From positions 124,001 through 188,000 of the forward strand of contig NZ_JAQVCN010000003.1 of the NCBI RefSeq assembly GCF_028689785.1: a stretch of 64,000 nucleotides of DNA, written 5' to 3'. Position 1 is the stretch's first letter, and every line of letters begins with the position of its first letter. Made by a program: the position numbers and the translations under genes. The DNA comes from Zoogloea sp. Lineage in GTDB: Bacteria > Pseudomonadota > Gammaproteobacteria > Burkholderiales > Rhodocyclaceae. Shown piece after piece: positions 1 through 8,411 of this stretch. A model generated the notes under the pieces. It made no database searches. It was given only the letters and a program-made list of their open reading frames with translations, and was not told the origin of the DNA.

Positions 1-3
1 CCG

Positions 4-1296
4 ATGTCCTCTGAGTTGGGAGCCGCCGTCGCCGTTGTTGTTTCTCATGTAGTAAAGTCTTATAGAATTTATCAAAGGCCCCAGGATCGTTTGTTGCAAG
101 CGCTCTTTCGAGGAAAGAAAAGGTTCTTTGAAGAATTTTATGCTGTCAAAAATATCGACTTTCAGATACGGCGCGGAGAGGTTGTCGGCATTCTAGGACG
201 CAACGGGTCTGGCAAGTCGACATTGCTCCAGATGATCGCAGGCACGCTGGAGCCCACATCTGGAAGCGTTGTTGCGAACGGAAGATTAGCGGCCTTGCTT
301 GAGCTTGGTGCCGGCTTTAGTCCCGACTTTTCGGGTATGGATAATGCCCGCCTTAGTGCGAGTATTCTGGGTCTGAGTGAGCCGGAGATTGAGCAGAAGC
401 TGCCTGAAATACTCGCTTTTGCCGATATTGGCGATCATATATTTCAGCCAGTCAAAACATATTCGAGTGGAATGTATGTGAGGTTGGCTTTTGCCGTGGC
501 CGCTTGCGTAGATCCGGATATCCTCATTATTGATGAGGCCCTGGCTGTCGGAGATGTGAAGTTTCAGACCAAGTGCTTCAGGCGCTTCGAAGAATTGGTC
601 GCCTCAGGCAAGACGATCATTTTCGTTACTCACTCCGTTGAGCAGGTTGTGCGTCATTGCACGCGGGCTCTGCTGATTGATGGGGGCTGTCTGATTGACG
701 ATGGCGTGCCGAGAGAGATAGCAAACCGCTATCTGGACATGATGGTTGGTGCCGCCCCACCGATCAAGCACGCCAGTTCTCCGCAGCAGAGTGGAGGCAG
801 CCTGTTGTCGGCCATTGAAACCCGGGCAGGCTATTGCAGTGGGGAATATCGGTGGGGTGAAGGCCGTGCCAGAATTCTCGATGCAACGCTGATTCGCGAG
901 GGTGAGGATTCTCACTGTATCCAGTTCGATACCAGGGATCGAGTACAAATCCAGTTTGCCGTTGAGTTTGATGCGCCAAGCGAAAGACCAATTTTCGGGG
1001 TTTTCGTAAAGACGCCCGATGGTGTTACGGTGTACGGCAATTCAAGCCGTAATCTATGTCCTCCTTCAGAGGGGCGAAGGGTGGCGGCGGGTGACGTTGT
1101 GTCGGTAACCTTTTCGTGCTTGCTGAACCTTGGATGCGGTAGCTACGTGCTATCCCTTGGTGTTTCCGAGGATTCATTCGGAGAAATTGTCCCGTTGGAC
1201 AGGCGCTATGATGTCATGCAATTCGAGGTTGTTAATTTCTCGGGAGCTGTCGGATTAAGCGATCTCGACGCGTCATGCCGGGTTGTCCTCATGTAG
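4..1296 (+). CDS. wzt: Polysaccharide ABC exporter ATP-binding protein, Wzt type
   Basis: Cytoplasmic ATPase that powers export of an undecaprenyl-linked O-polysaccharide through an ABC channel. The nucleotide-binding domain spans about residues 10-245, with Walker A GRNGSGKS (65-72), signature YSSGM (153-157) and Walker B ILIIDEAL (173-180). A C-terminal domain of about 165 residues follows, as in Wzt proteins, where this part binds the modified chain end. The permease partner (Wzm) would lie upstream, outside the window. The ATG lies 3 bases from the window edge, so an earlier start cannot be excluded, but the N-terminus matches the usual Wzt start. It overlaps the next methyltransferase, which suggests coupling of chain capping and export. 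Family assignment is secure; the substrate is unknown. Confidence 0.9.
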   Translation: MSSELGAAVAVVVSHVVKSYRIYQRPQDRLLQALFRGKKRFFEEFYAVKNIDFQIRRGEVVGILGRNGSGKSTLLQMIAGTLEPTSGSVVANGRLAALLELGAGFSPDFSGMDNARLSASILGLSEPEIEQKLPEILAFADIGDHIFQPVKTYSSGMYVRLAFAVAACVDPDILIIDEALAVGDVKFQTKCFRRFEELVASGKTIIFVTHSVEQVVRHCTRALLIDGGCLIDDGVPREIANRYLDMMVGAAPPIKHASSPQQSGGSLLSAIETRAGYCSGEYRWGEGRARILDATLIREGEDSHCIQFDTRDRVQIQFAVEFDAPSERPIFGVFVKTPDGVTVYGNSSRNLCPPSEGRRVAAGDVVSVTFSCLLNLGCGSYVLSLGVSEDSFGEIVPLDRRYDVMQFEVVNFSGAVGLSDLDASCRVVLM

Positions 1297-3034
1297 CCAT
1301 GAGGGGGTAAATATCATTTTTAGAAAAATTCTCCAGAGCGTTCGTTCCCATATGCTGGCTTCCCCGGCTGGATGGAAAGGCGCCTATTCATTCAATGGTA
1401 TGGATAGGGTGTGGGTCCCGATTTCTGGAGAGGTTGCCTTTTCCTATACTGACGGAACCGAGACTGAGCGGCAATTGCTGGAGTCAGTGAGGGCGGTCTC
1501 GGACAGAAGTGTTTTGTCCATGGAGATCAGGCAGCAGATACGCGACTGGCCTACTCGTTACCATTTCAGCCCGCGTCGTGCGAATCTGTTGAGGCCCTTG
1601 CTGCCCTATTTCGAGGGGAAGGATGTCCTTGAGGTGGGCGCTGGATGCGGTGCGATATCCCGCTTTCTGGGTGAAAGCGGTGCCCGTGTTGTAGCGCTGG
1701 AGGGGAGTGGTGCGCGAGCTCGGATCACGGCTGCCCGCTGCAAGGGGCTGGGTAATGTCGATGTTGTTGCCGATGTTTTTCAGAGCTTTCCGGTAGAGGC
1801 TCGTTTTGACGTCGTTACCCTGATTGGTGTGCTCGAGTACGCACGGATTTTCTTCGCCCACTCAGGAGAGGACGATCCTGTCGATGCGATGCTCCAGCAC
1901 GCGAGGCGTTTCCTCCGGCCGGGTGGCGTTCTTATTCTGGCGATTGAAAATCAGCTTGGTTTGAAATATTTCGCAGGCTGCCTGGAAGATCACGTCTCTG
2001 TCCCGATGTTCGGCATTCAAGATCTTTATTCAGAGAATGGTGTGGTTACGTTTGGAAAGCAGGAGTTGGTGACGCGACTGCAGGCTTCAGGCTTTGTATC
2101 GCAATCATGGTTCTACCCTTTTCCTGATTACAAGCTGCCTACGTCTGTCGTTACAGAAGACGGCATGGCTGCTCATTCCACGGTTGATTTGTCTCCATTG
2201 ATGAGTGCCTCTGTGGTGGCCGATTCGCAAACTCCTCCGCGCTTCCTCTTTTCCCTTGAGCAGGCGTGGGGCGTTGTGTATCGAAACGGATTGGCTGGAG
2301 ATCTGGCGAATTCATTCCTTGTGGTTGCGGGCGGGGAGGATATGCCGCGCCATGATCCGAATGTACTTGTGCACCACTATTCCGTGGAACGACTCCCGCG
2401 ATTCTCCAAGGCCGTGATGATTCGTCAGGGCGAGAGCGGAGCCCGGGTTGAATCGAGATTGCTTTGCCCCCAGAGCGCTGCCGCACCGGGGGACCGTCTG
2501 GGCTTGAAGCTTGCCGACGGTGATTTTTTAGCGGGCTCCCTCTGGCAAAAGGAGTTGTTTCGTGCGCTGAATAAACAGAACTGGTCGGTTGGTGAGCTAG
2601 CGCTCTGGGCAGATATTTGGGTTGGACATCTACTTGAGTTGATTTCGATCGAACGGCAGAGTATCGGGCTCGACACGCGCATTGATGGCTGTCTGCTTGA
2701 TGCCGTGCCAAGAAACCTCTTGGTGAACGGCATTGCCGGCCAGTTTATTGACCTGGAGTGGAACTGGAAAGAAGGCGTCGAATTCGGACACCTTCTTTAT
2801 CGCGCAATAATGCTTGGCCTGCTCTCGGTCGGTAGTGTGGCGGCTCCATGTGACCCGTGTTTGCTCAATGCCGGGAATTTATTTGTTGCTGTCTGCCGTG
2901 AGCTCGGTTTTGATTTTTCCTGGGAGCGCTTTGAAAGAGTTCATTGCCTGGAGCGGGAAATTCAATATCAAGTGAACGGCGTCGAGTGGATCCGTTTTGA
3001 CGAGATTGCTGGATACCGGTTGTCTGCCAGGTGA
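1283..3034 (+). CDS. SAM-dependent methyltransferase of the glycan locus
   Basis: Two-part protein of 583 residues from a TTG start overlapping wzt; an ATG at 1352 is the alternative and neither has a strong ribosome binding site. A class I methyltransferase domain is visible, with motif I LEVGAGCG near residue 115 and a following acidic residue in VVALEGS. The region after about residue 350 resembles no domain I can name. Its overlap with wzt suggests that it may methylate the non-reducing end of the exported glycan, the type of cap read by Wzt C-terminal domains in E. coli O8/O9a. That role is inferred from position only. A strong terminator follows directly. Confidence 0.7.
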   Translation: MSSCSHEGVNIIFRKILQSVRSHMLASPAGWKGAYSFNGMDRVWVPISGEVAFSYTDGTETERQLLESVRAVSDRSVLSMEIRQQIRDWPTRYHFSPRRANLLRPLLPYFEGKDVLEVGAGCGAISRFLGESGARVVALEGSGARARITAARCKGLGNVDVVADVFQSFPVEARFDVVTLIGVLEYARIFFAHSGEDDPVDAMLQHARRFLRPGGVLILAIENQLGLKYFAGCLEDHVSVPMFGIQDLYSENGVVTFGKQELVTRLQASGFVSQSWFYPFPDYKLPTSVVTEDGMAAHSTVDLSPLMSASVVADSQTPPRFLFSLEQAWGVVYRNGLAGDLANSFLVVAGGEDMPRHDPNVLVHHYSVERLPRFSKAVMIRQGESGARVESRLLCPQSAAAPGDRLGLKLADGDFLAGSLWQKELFRALNKQNWSVGELALWADIWVGHLLELISIERQSIGLDTRIDGCLLDAVPRNLLVNGIAGQFIDLEWNWKEGVEFGHLLYRAIMLGLLSVGSVAAPCDPCLLNAGNLFVAVCRELGFDFSWERFERVHCLEREIQYQVNGVEWIRFDEIAGYRLSAR

Positions 3035-3057
3035 GGCCCGTTCGCTAATTGGTCCAA

Positions 3058-3093
3058 CTGCAGCCCATGCATAGCCAGGGGCTGCAGCTTTTT
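3058..3093 (+). terminator. Rho-independent terminator after the wzt-methyltransferase pair
   Basis: A perfect 9-bp stem, CTGCAGCCC at 3058-3066 and GGGCTGCAG at 3079-3087, with a 12-base loop is followed by TTTTT at 3089-3093. It lies 24 bases after the + strand gene and between converging genes, so it ends the rightward transcript. Confidence 0.85.
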
Positions 3094-3106
3094 CCGCCTG
3101 CTGTTT

Positions 3107-3814
3107 TTACTTCTCGATCAAGTAGTAGACGCTGCCCCTGTCCTCAAGCCTGTCATTTCCTTCCAGTTCATTGAAATGGCTGTCGACGATCTTGGGGCAG
3201 ATTTTTCTGATCAGTTTGTCGAATGACTCCCGACTGTAGCGATTGCCCCAGGTCCAGCCTGGTGCGGGTGCTTCAAAGTAGTCCGTGTCGTTTGTCGCCA
3301 GAGATACGACGTTTTGAACGATGAGGTACTTGCTCGCCGTTTTGTAGGAAAGAGTCAGGATTTCTTCCGGGTTGCTGACATGGTATAGCCCCCCCACGTT
3401 TGCAACGATGTCGGTCGGGATGAGTGCCGTGTCGGGAGAGATGTTTTCCTTGATGAACTCGATGCCCTGGATGCCAAGACGTTCGGCAATCAGTTTTGCG
3501 TTCTTGAAGTGACCGTCGTGGTCATTGTCTATGCCGATGCTTCTGCTGCAGCCGAGGCGTGCTGCAACCATTGCGTAATAGCCGTCCGCACAAAAAAGCT
3601 CGGTAAAGGAAATATCGTCTGATACACGCTTTTTCGACTTCGCAATGGCGTAGGCGATGTAGGCGGAGATGATGGGGGCCTTGGTCTTTTGATTGAGTTC
3701 AAAGATTCCGGGGAGCTGGGCGTTGTCGACGCCGAAAAATGAATAGCTGTGATAAAGCGGGCCCAGATCGTGAAGGATGTTGTCACGCTTTTCTGTTCTA
3801 GCTCCGTTCATCAT
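3107..3814 (-). CDS. Class I SAM-dependent methyltransferase
   Basis: A 235-residue protein with a Rossmann methyltransferase core. A motif I variant (ELFCADGYYA, about residues 72-81) is followed by an acidic strand end, IGIDND, and a VGGLYHVSNPEE segment typical of small-molecule methyltransferases. Its start overlaps the stop of the upstream acyltransferase gene as ATGA (3811-3814), so the two are translationally coupled. The in-frame ATG one codon later is an equally good start. It probably modifies a sugar or lipid-linked glycan in this locus; the acceptor cannot be read from sequence. Confidence 0.7.
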   Translation of the reverse strand: MMNGARTEKRDNILHDLGPLYHSYSFFGVDNAQLPGIFELNQKTKAPIISAYIAYAIAKSKKRVSDDISFTELFCADGYYAMVAARLGCSRSIGIDNDHDGHFKNAKLIAERLGIQGIEFIKENISPDTALIPTDIVANVGGLYHVSNPEEILTLSYKTASKYLIVQNVVSLATNDTDYFEAPAPGWTWGNRYSRESFDKLIRKICPKIVDSHFNELEGNDRLEDRGSVYYLIEK

Positions 3815-4968
3815 GTGGCTGCCTTCGAGGAGTTGTTATTGACGCGTTGGGACCGTCTTGAGTATAAGATAATCCGCTTCTCCACCCATTCCCATGAGCA
3901 CGCAGCGATGGGGATAGTTATGGCCAGTGTCGCGATAAGCAGCCAGGGGAAGCGGTAAAAAATCGCTTCGCGGAACAGTGGCTGTTCCATCAGCAAGTCG
4001 ATAACCGGAAAGTGCCAGAGATAGACGCCATAGCTTATTGTGCCAAGATAGACGACAGGTCGTGCGGCCAATATATGTCCATGCTTTTTATCTCCCAGAC
4101 TGGTGCGCAGGATGATGGTGGCGACACTCAGATTCAATAGTGGTGTCCAGCCATAAAATATGAAGCTGTCGGTCCAGTATTTTTTGTAATTGTAGTGTTG
4201 CCAGTAAAGCAGGGCTATGAGGACGATCGCCGATGCGAGGATAGGTATCTGGCGGGCCGTGACGAAGCGCCGAACACCTGCAAACCTCTGCTTCGTGACG
4301 ATTTCGACATGCATCCAGGCGGCCAGCAAGCCCATGCCAAAGGAGTCGATGGCGCCAGGCAACTGGACGGCCATGGTGACTTTCTCGTTCATTGGGGCGT
4401 TTGCCATGGTGATTACGGCAAAGTGCCTCCAGGCGGGCATGATCATGATCAGCAGCAGGCACAGGTATCTGATTTTTCCCGGGGCCAGCAGGGCCGAGAG
4501 TGCAGGAAGCACCAGGTAAAAGGAAAGCTCCACGGGCAAGGTCCACCACACGCCGACGAGCGGCTGGGTGCCTACTGGCGGGGGTGTGAATAGCATCAGC
4601 ATGTGAAGCCACAGGCTGTCGGGGCTGGGGATCAGTTCTGCCTTGCCGCTACAGAAATAGATGAGTATCAGCAAACCCAGTTGCAGGTAGTAGGCCGGAA
4701 ATACCCGGGCGAGACGGCGTGTCAGGAAGGGAATTGCTTCGGGGCGGCGGCCTTTGCCGGCATGCGCCAAGGCATAGGGGAGTCCCAAAAGAAAGCCGGA
4801 CAACACGAAGAATATCTGCACGCCCGCCCAGCCACAGCTGAAAAAGGGCGTCAGGTCGATGCTGCCAATGGAGATGATGCGCGGCGTGGCGACAACCCAG
4901 GTGTGATAGATCAGTACCCAAAGCGCGGCGAGTCCGCGTAGGCCGGTTAGTTCGGGAAAGTCGCGCAT
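3811..4968 (-). CDS. Acyltransferase family 3 membrane protein (O-acetyltransferase-like)
   Basis: A 385-residue polytopic inner-membrane protein of the acyltransferase 3 family (OafA/NodX/WecH type). The family N-terminus is clear: FPELTGLRGLAALWVLIYH with the conserved His, then FFVLSGFLLG and a RRLARVFPAYY segment, followed by about ten hydrophobic helices. Such proteins O-acetylate surface glycans. The start was chosen at MRDFPELTG because homologues begin there; the open frame continues upstream only as a shadow of the neighbouring gene. It is coupled to the downstream methyltransferase by an ATGA overlap. Confidence 0.85.
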   Translation of the reverse strand: MRDFPELTGLRGLAALWVLIYHTWVVATPRIISIGSIDLTPFFSCGWAGVQIFFVLSGFLLGLPYALAHAGKGRRPEAIPFLTRRLARVFPAYYLQLGLLILIYFCSGKAELIPSPDSLWLHMLMLFTPPPVGTQPLVGVWWTLPVELSFYLVLPALSALLAPGKIRYLCLLLIMIMPAWRHFAVITMANAPMNEKVTMAVQLPGAIDSFGMGLLAAWMHVEIVTKQRFAGVRRFVTARQIPILASAIVLIALLYWQHYNYKKYWTDSFIFYGWTPLLNLSVATIILRTSLGDKKHGHILAARPVVYLGTISYGVYLWHFPVIDLLMEQPLFREAIFYRFPWLLIATLAITIPIAACSWEWVEKRIILYSRRSQRVNNNSSKAAT

Positions 4969-4988
4969 GCTTGGTTGTGGAGCGCTCG

Positions 4989-7043
4989 TCAGCGCCGTGC
5001 TTTTAGGTGAGTCCACCGCACCCGCACATACTTGTACACCTTCCCCGCTGACACCGCCGTGCTGAGCAGCGCCTTGTGTACCGGGTTCAGGTCGGTGCGC
5101 TTCTTCAGGCTGGCGGCCCACTGGGATTGGCGAATGTACTGGATCAGGCTGTGGCGGTCGCGGCGGATGAAGGGGGAGCGGAGCAGGACGCCCATGGAGG
5201 GAACGGCGCTTTGCTCCACGAATTGGCCGACGCCGAAGACTTCGTTGTGGCTCAGGGAGGTGTAGGCCTCGAGCATCTCGCCCGGGGTGCGGGTGACGAG
5301 GGCGTTCCAGATGGCGAGGGCCTGGGGGCGCAGCTCGGCGCTCGACACGGCGTGGTTGTCCAGGTACTCGGCCCAGGCCTGGGCGGCGAAGAGCACGCCC
5401 TGCTGGAAGTGGGACACGTAGCTGTGGAAGACGGTGTTCTCTTCGTCGTCGATCAGGCGCTGGGCTTCGATCTTGCCCGAGGGCAGCAGGCGGTAGCCTT
5501 CGACGCTGCCGTTGGGGGAGTTGCTGAGCATCTCCAGGGGGGCCACGGCGTCCAGGAGGTGGCTGGCCTCGGGGTGCTGGTTGAGGTTGGGGCCGAAGGC
5601 GTGCTTGCGGCAGTTGACCGGCTGTTCGTTGAGCACCCGGGCCAGGCCGAGGTAGTGGCCGAAGAGGGTCTTCTCGGGCAGGACGTGGGCCAGGTTGTCC
5701 TGGATGGTGCCGCGCCAGCCGATGTCCACGATGCCGATGCGGCTGTCGGTGGCGGCAAGCCCCTTCTGTTCGATGTAGGCGAGGAGGCGCTGGGCGTCGC
5801 CGGTGGACTTGCCTTCGATCAGCTGCTGGAAGTCCGGGTCGGCAAACAGCGCCTGGACGCGGGCGTCCTGCCAGGGGTAGACCACCTCTTCGCCGATGGG
5901 CAGCCCGTGCCGGCTGCACAGCCCTTCCAGCGCGGCCGGTTCGAGGCCCAGGGAGCGGGCCAGGGCGAACATGGACTGGGTGCTGTAGAGGTTCCACATG
6001 CGCATCAGCTCGGCGGTGCTCACCTCGCGCAGGGACGCGCAGAAGGTGGCCAGGCGGCTGACTTCGAGAATGCCGTGGGGGGGCAGGGGCAGGCCGGCGA
6101 TCTTTCCGTGGGGGAAGAGGCGCTCGAAGATCTGGATGAAGAATTCGCCTTCCCGGGTGAAGAAGAACAGGCGGTCGAGCCCTTCGGCGACGCACTGCTC
6201 GGCGACCGACAGACAGAAACCCACCCACAGGGGGGCAGCCTGGGTGCCGAGCAGGAAGGCGGCCCGGGCATCGCCATGGCGGCCGTCGAGGGCGTCGTCG
6301 CGCCCGTCGGCGATGATGCGTTCCAGGTGGCCGAAGAGGGTGGCCCGGTCGGCAAACAGGCTCTCGCGCAGTTCCCGCTCGGCGTGGGGCTGTTCGGGCA
6401 GGTAGTGCACCGAGGTGATGCCGATGGCGCCGGGGATGGTGACGTCGGAGTGGCGGTTGTCGCCGATATGGACGTGATGTTCCGGGGCCACGGCGAAGGC
6501 CTCATGGACGTGCCGGAAGAGCTGGCCGGAGCGCTTGTTGAGGCGGATGTCGCAGGAGCTGATGCCGTCGGCGGCGATGTCGTCGAGGCCGTGGTGCTGC
6601 AGGAGCGCGTTGAGCATGCCGGCCGGCATGTAGAAGTCGGACAGGAACAGGGTGCGTTCGGCCGGGTACTGGCCGATCACCTCGCGGCACTGGGGGTCGG
6701 GGAAGGTGTTGGCCTTCTCGAGGGCCAGCTCGGCGGCGGCGAGCTCGTCGGCCACCCGCGCGGGATTGACGCCCGGGGCGGTGACGACCCGCTGCACCAG
6801 GTGTTCGAGAACATGGTGCAGGGTGTACTCGTCGTCGGTGCCGGCCCGGGAGGCGGCGCGGGCCAGCTCGCCCTCGATCTGGCAGCGTTCGCGAAAGATC
6901 GCCCAGTGGTCGCCAAAACCGTCGGCCAGGTGGGCGCTGAAACGCAGTTGCAGATGTCGCGCGGCGGTGAGCTTGATGAAGTCCGGGTGGCATTTGCGCC
7001 GGAGCAGGGTGTCCCAGACATCGAGCGTCTTGAGCTTGTACAT
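4989..7043 (-). CDS. HAD-superfamily hydrolase-like protein (COG5610 type)
   Basis: A 684-residue cytoplasmic protein. The N-terminal HAD domain begins with LDVWDTLLRR (residues 7-16), the DxxDT nucleophile motif seen in COG5610 proteins of polysaccharide loci. LSDFYMP near residue 134 fits motif II, and HIGDNRHSD near 192-200 fits the acidic motif IV. The long C-terminal region has no domain I recognise, although an internal segment near 430 (VDIGWRGTIQ) is typical of the same large proteins. GC content is much higher than in the genes on either side. It is probably a phosphatase or glycan-assembly accessory protein; its substrate is unknown. Confidence 0.65.
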   Translation of the reverse strand: MYKLKTLDVWDTLLRRKCHPDFIKLTAARHLQLRFSAHLADGFGDHWAIFRERCQIEGELARAASRAGTDDEYTLHHVLEHLVQRVVTAPGVNPARVADELAAAELALEKANTFPDPQCREVIGQYPAERTLFLSDFYMPAGMLNALLQHHGLDDIAADGISSCDIRLNKRSGQLFRHVHEAFAVAPEHHVHIGDNRHSDVTIPGAIGITSVHYLPEQPHAERELRESLFADRATLFGHLERIIADGRDDALDGRHGDARAAFLLGTQAAPLWVGFCLSVAEQCVAEGLDRLFFFTREGEFFIQIFERLFPHGKIAGLPLPPHGILEVSRLATFCASLREVSTAELMRMWNLYSTQSMFALARSLGLEPAALEGLCSRHGLPIGEEVVYPWQDARVQALFADPDFQQLIEGKSTGDAQRLLAYIEQKGLAATDSRIGIVDIGWRGTIQDNLAHVLPEKTLFGHYLGLARVLNEQPVNCRKHAFGPNLNQHPEASHLLDAVAPLEMLSNSPNGSVEGYRLLPSGKIEAQRLIDDEENTVFHSYVSHFQQGVLFAAQAWAEYLDNHAVSSAELRPQALAIWNALVTRTPGEMLEAYTSLSHNEVFGVGQFVEQSAVPSMGVLLRSPFIRRDRHSLIQYIRQSQWAASLKKRTDLNPVHKALLSTAVSAGKVYKYVRVRWTHLKARR

Positions 7044-7057
7044 GCGGGAGGGGGCCT

Positions 7058-8272
7058 TTATCGGTTCTCGAGCATCCGGCGCGCCACCCGGGCGCCCCAG
7101 CCGACAAATCGGCGCAGGCGCGGCGGCAGGGAGTTGACGTAGGCGTTGGGCGGCGAGGACAGGCGCTTCTGGATGCTGGCCGGCAGGGTGCCCACGTAGT
7201 GCTGGGAGGTTTCCGCGGCGGCGGTGTACAGGCGCTCAATGCCGGCTGGGTCGGGCGCGTGGCCCTTCAGCACCCGCTCGACGGCATCGCGGAACTGGTC
7301 GGTTTCGACGCTCAGGGGGCGGTCGGCCATGAAGCGGGTGCCGGCCTGGCTCATGGCGGCGCGGGTGGCGGGCTGGTCGAGCAGGCGCAGGATGCTCTCG
7401 GCGATGCACTCGGGGGTCTGGTTGGCCAGGGTCACCGCTTCCGGAGGGAAGTCGTAGAGGGTGTTCTCGCGCCACATCTCCACCACCGGCAGGCCCGCCG
7501 CCATCATCTCGAAGGGGATCCGCGAGGGGTTGGAGGCGCTCAGGCACAGGCCCACCGCGCTGCGGTTGTAGAGGGTGTTGCAGTCCTGCAGCTTGAGCAG
7601 GCCCAGGTGTTCGTGCTCGAACCAGATCGCGCCCTTGTCCCGGGCGGGGGATCCATACAGGTAGATCTTCACGTCGGGCATGCGGTGCTTGACGATGCCC
7701 AGCGCCTCCAGGCCCAGTCGGCTGCAGCGGCGCGGCTTGTCGGGCTGGTGGATGAAGCACACGGCCCGTTCCTTCTGCACGTCGGGCAGGGGGCGGTAGA
7801 TGTCCAGGTTGGCGCCGAAGTCGAAGTGGTAGGCCGGTACGCCGAAGCGCTCGCCCAGCTCATGGCGCAACCAGCGCCCGATGGTGACCGGCGTGAGCCC
7901 GTAGCGATAGGAGTTCTCCGCCATGAGGAACGCGTCACCCATGGGGTTGAAGCAGGCTTCGTAATCCTGCACGAAGTAAAGCTTGCGGCAGGGGAAGGGC
8001 AGGTCGCGCACGAAGGCGGCGGAATACCAGATCGTGGCGATGGCCGCGTCGGCGGGCTGGATGGCATCCCAGCCGAAGCTCACCCGTTCGAAGGTGTAGC
8101 CGAAGATCTGTTCAATCAGCTGGCTGCCCTTGTCGGGGTCGGTGTGGGTGCCTTCGAGATAGAGGTGGCAGCGGTGTCCGTGCCGTTCGAGGGCGAGGGC
8201 GTGTTCGAGCATCGTCCGATGCCCGCCCGAACCTTCGATCAGCCTCGGGATGAGCCAGGCGATAGTGGCCAT
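7058..8272 (-). CDS. Glycosyltransferase, GT4-like
   Basis: A 404-residue protein with a GT-B architecture. The N-terminus IAWLIPRLIEGSGGHRT contains the glycine-rich donor or acceptor loop of this group. A C-terminal half with PSRIPFEMMAAGLPVVE (about residues 265-281) is the nucleotide-sugar binding E-x7-E-like region. The start was chosen at MATIAWL because homologues begin there; an in-frame GTG at 8338 would add 22 residues. It lies 14 bases after the HAD gene's start in the same transcription direction and is probably in one operon with it. Donor and acceptor are unknown. Confidence 0.75.
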   Translation of the reverse strand: MATIAWLIPRLIEGSGGHRTMLEHALALERHGHRCHLYLEGTHTDPDKGSQLIEQIFGYTFERVSFGWDAIQPADAAIATIWYSAAFVRDLPFPCRKLYFVQDYEACFNPMGDAFLMAENSYRYGLTPVTIGRWLRHELGERFGVPAYHFDFGANLDIYRPLPDVQKERAVCFIHQPDKPRRCSRLGLEALGIVKHRMPDVKIYLYGSPARDKGAIWFEHEHLGLLKLQDCNTLYNRSAVGLCLSASNPSRIPFEMMAAGLPVVEMWRENTLYDFPPEAVTLANQTPECIAESILRLLDQPATRAAMSQAGTRFMADRPLSVETDQFRDAVERVLKGHAPDPAGIERLYTAAAETSQHYVGTLPASIQKRLSSPPNAYVNSLPPRLRRFVGWGARVARRMLENR

Positions 8273-8325
8273 GAGGGTGTGCGGTCTTGCGTGTCGTGAT
8301 TGTTCGAGGCGACAGGGCCGGCGGG

Positions 8326-8350
8326 CAAATATACGCACCGGCCCGGTGCG
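8326..8350 (-). terminator. Probable terminator between two leftward glycan genes
   Basis: On the - strand, the hairpin CGCACCGG/CCGGTGCG (8334-8350, one-base loop) is followed by TATATTTG. It lies after the 3' end of the membrane-protein gene and before the glycosyltransferase. The U-tract is short, so termination may be partial. Confidence 0.45.
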
Positions 8351-8411
8351 CGTAGCCCGTAATTATCGCATGCGGGCTGCGGATGATGGCGGTGCGGGGT
8401 GTAAGACCAGA

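Noticed and set aside
4969-6228. Upstream open extension of the acyltransferase frame
   Set aside because: The added N-terminal sequence is Arg/Pro-rich and overlaps the HAD gene in another frame; the acyltransferase family start is at 4968.
5076-7142. A 688-codon + strand frame opposite the HAD and glycosyltransferase genes
   Set aside because: It is rich in Val, Gly and Glu and lacks domains. It is the antisense shadow of very GC-rich coding DNA; the - strand proteins have recognisable motifs.
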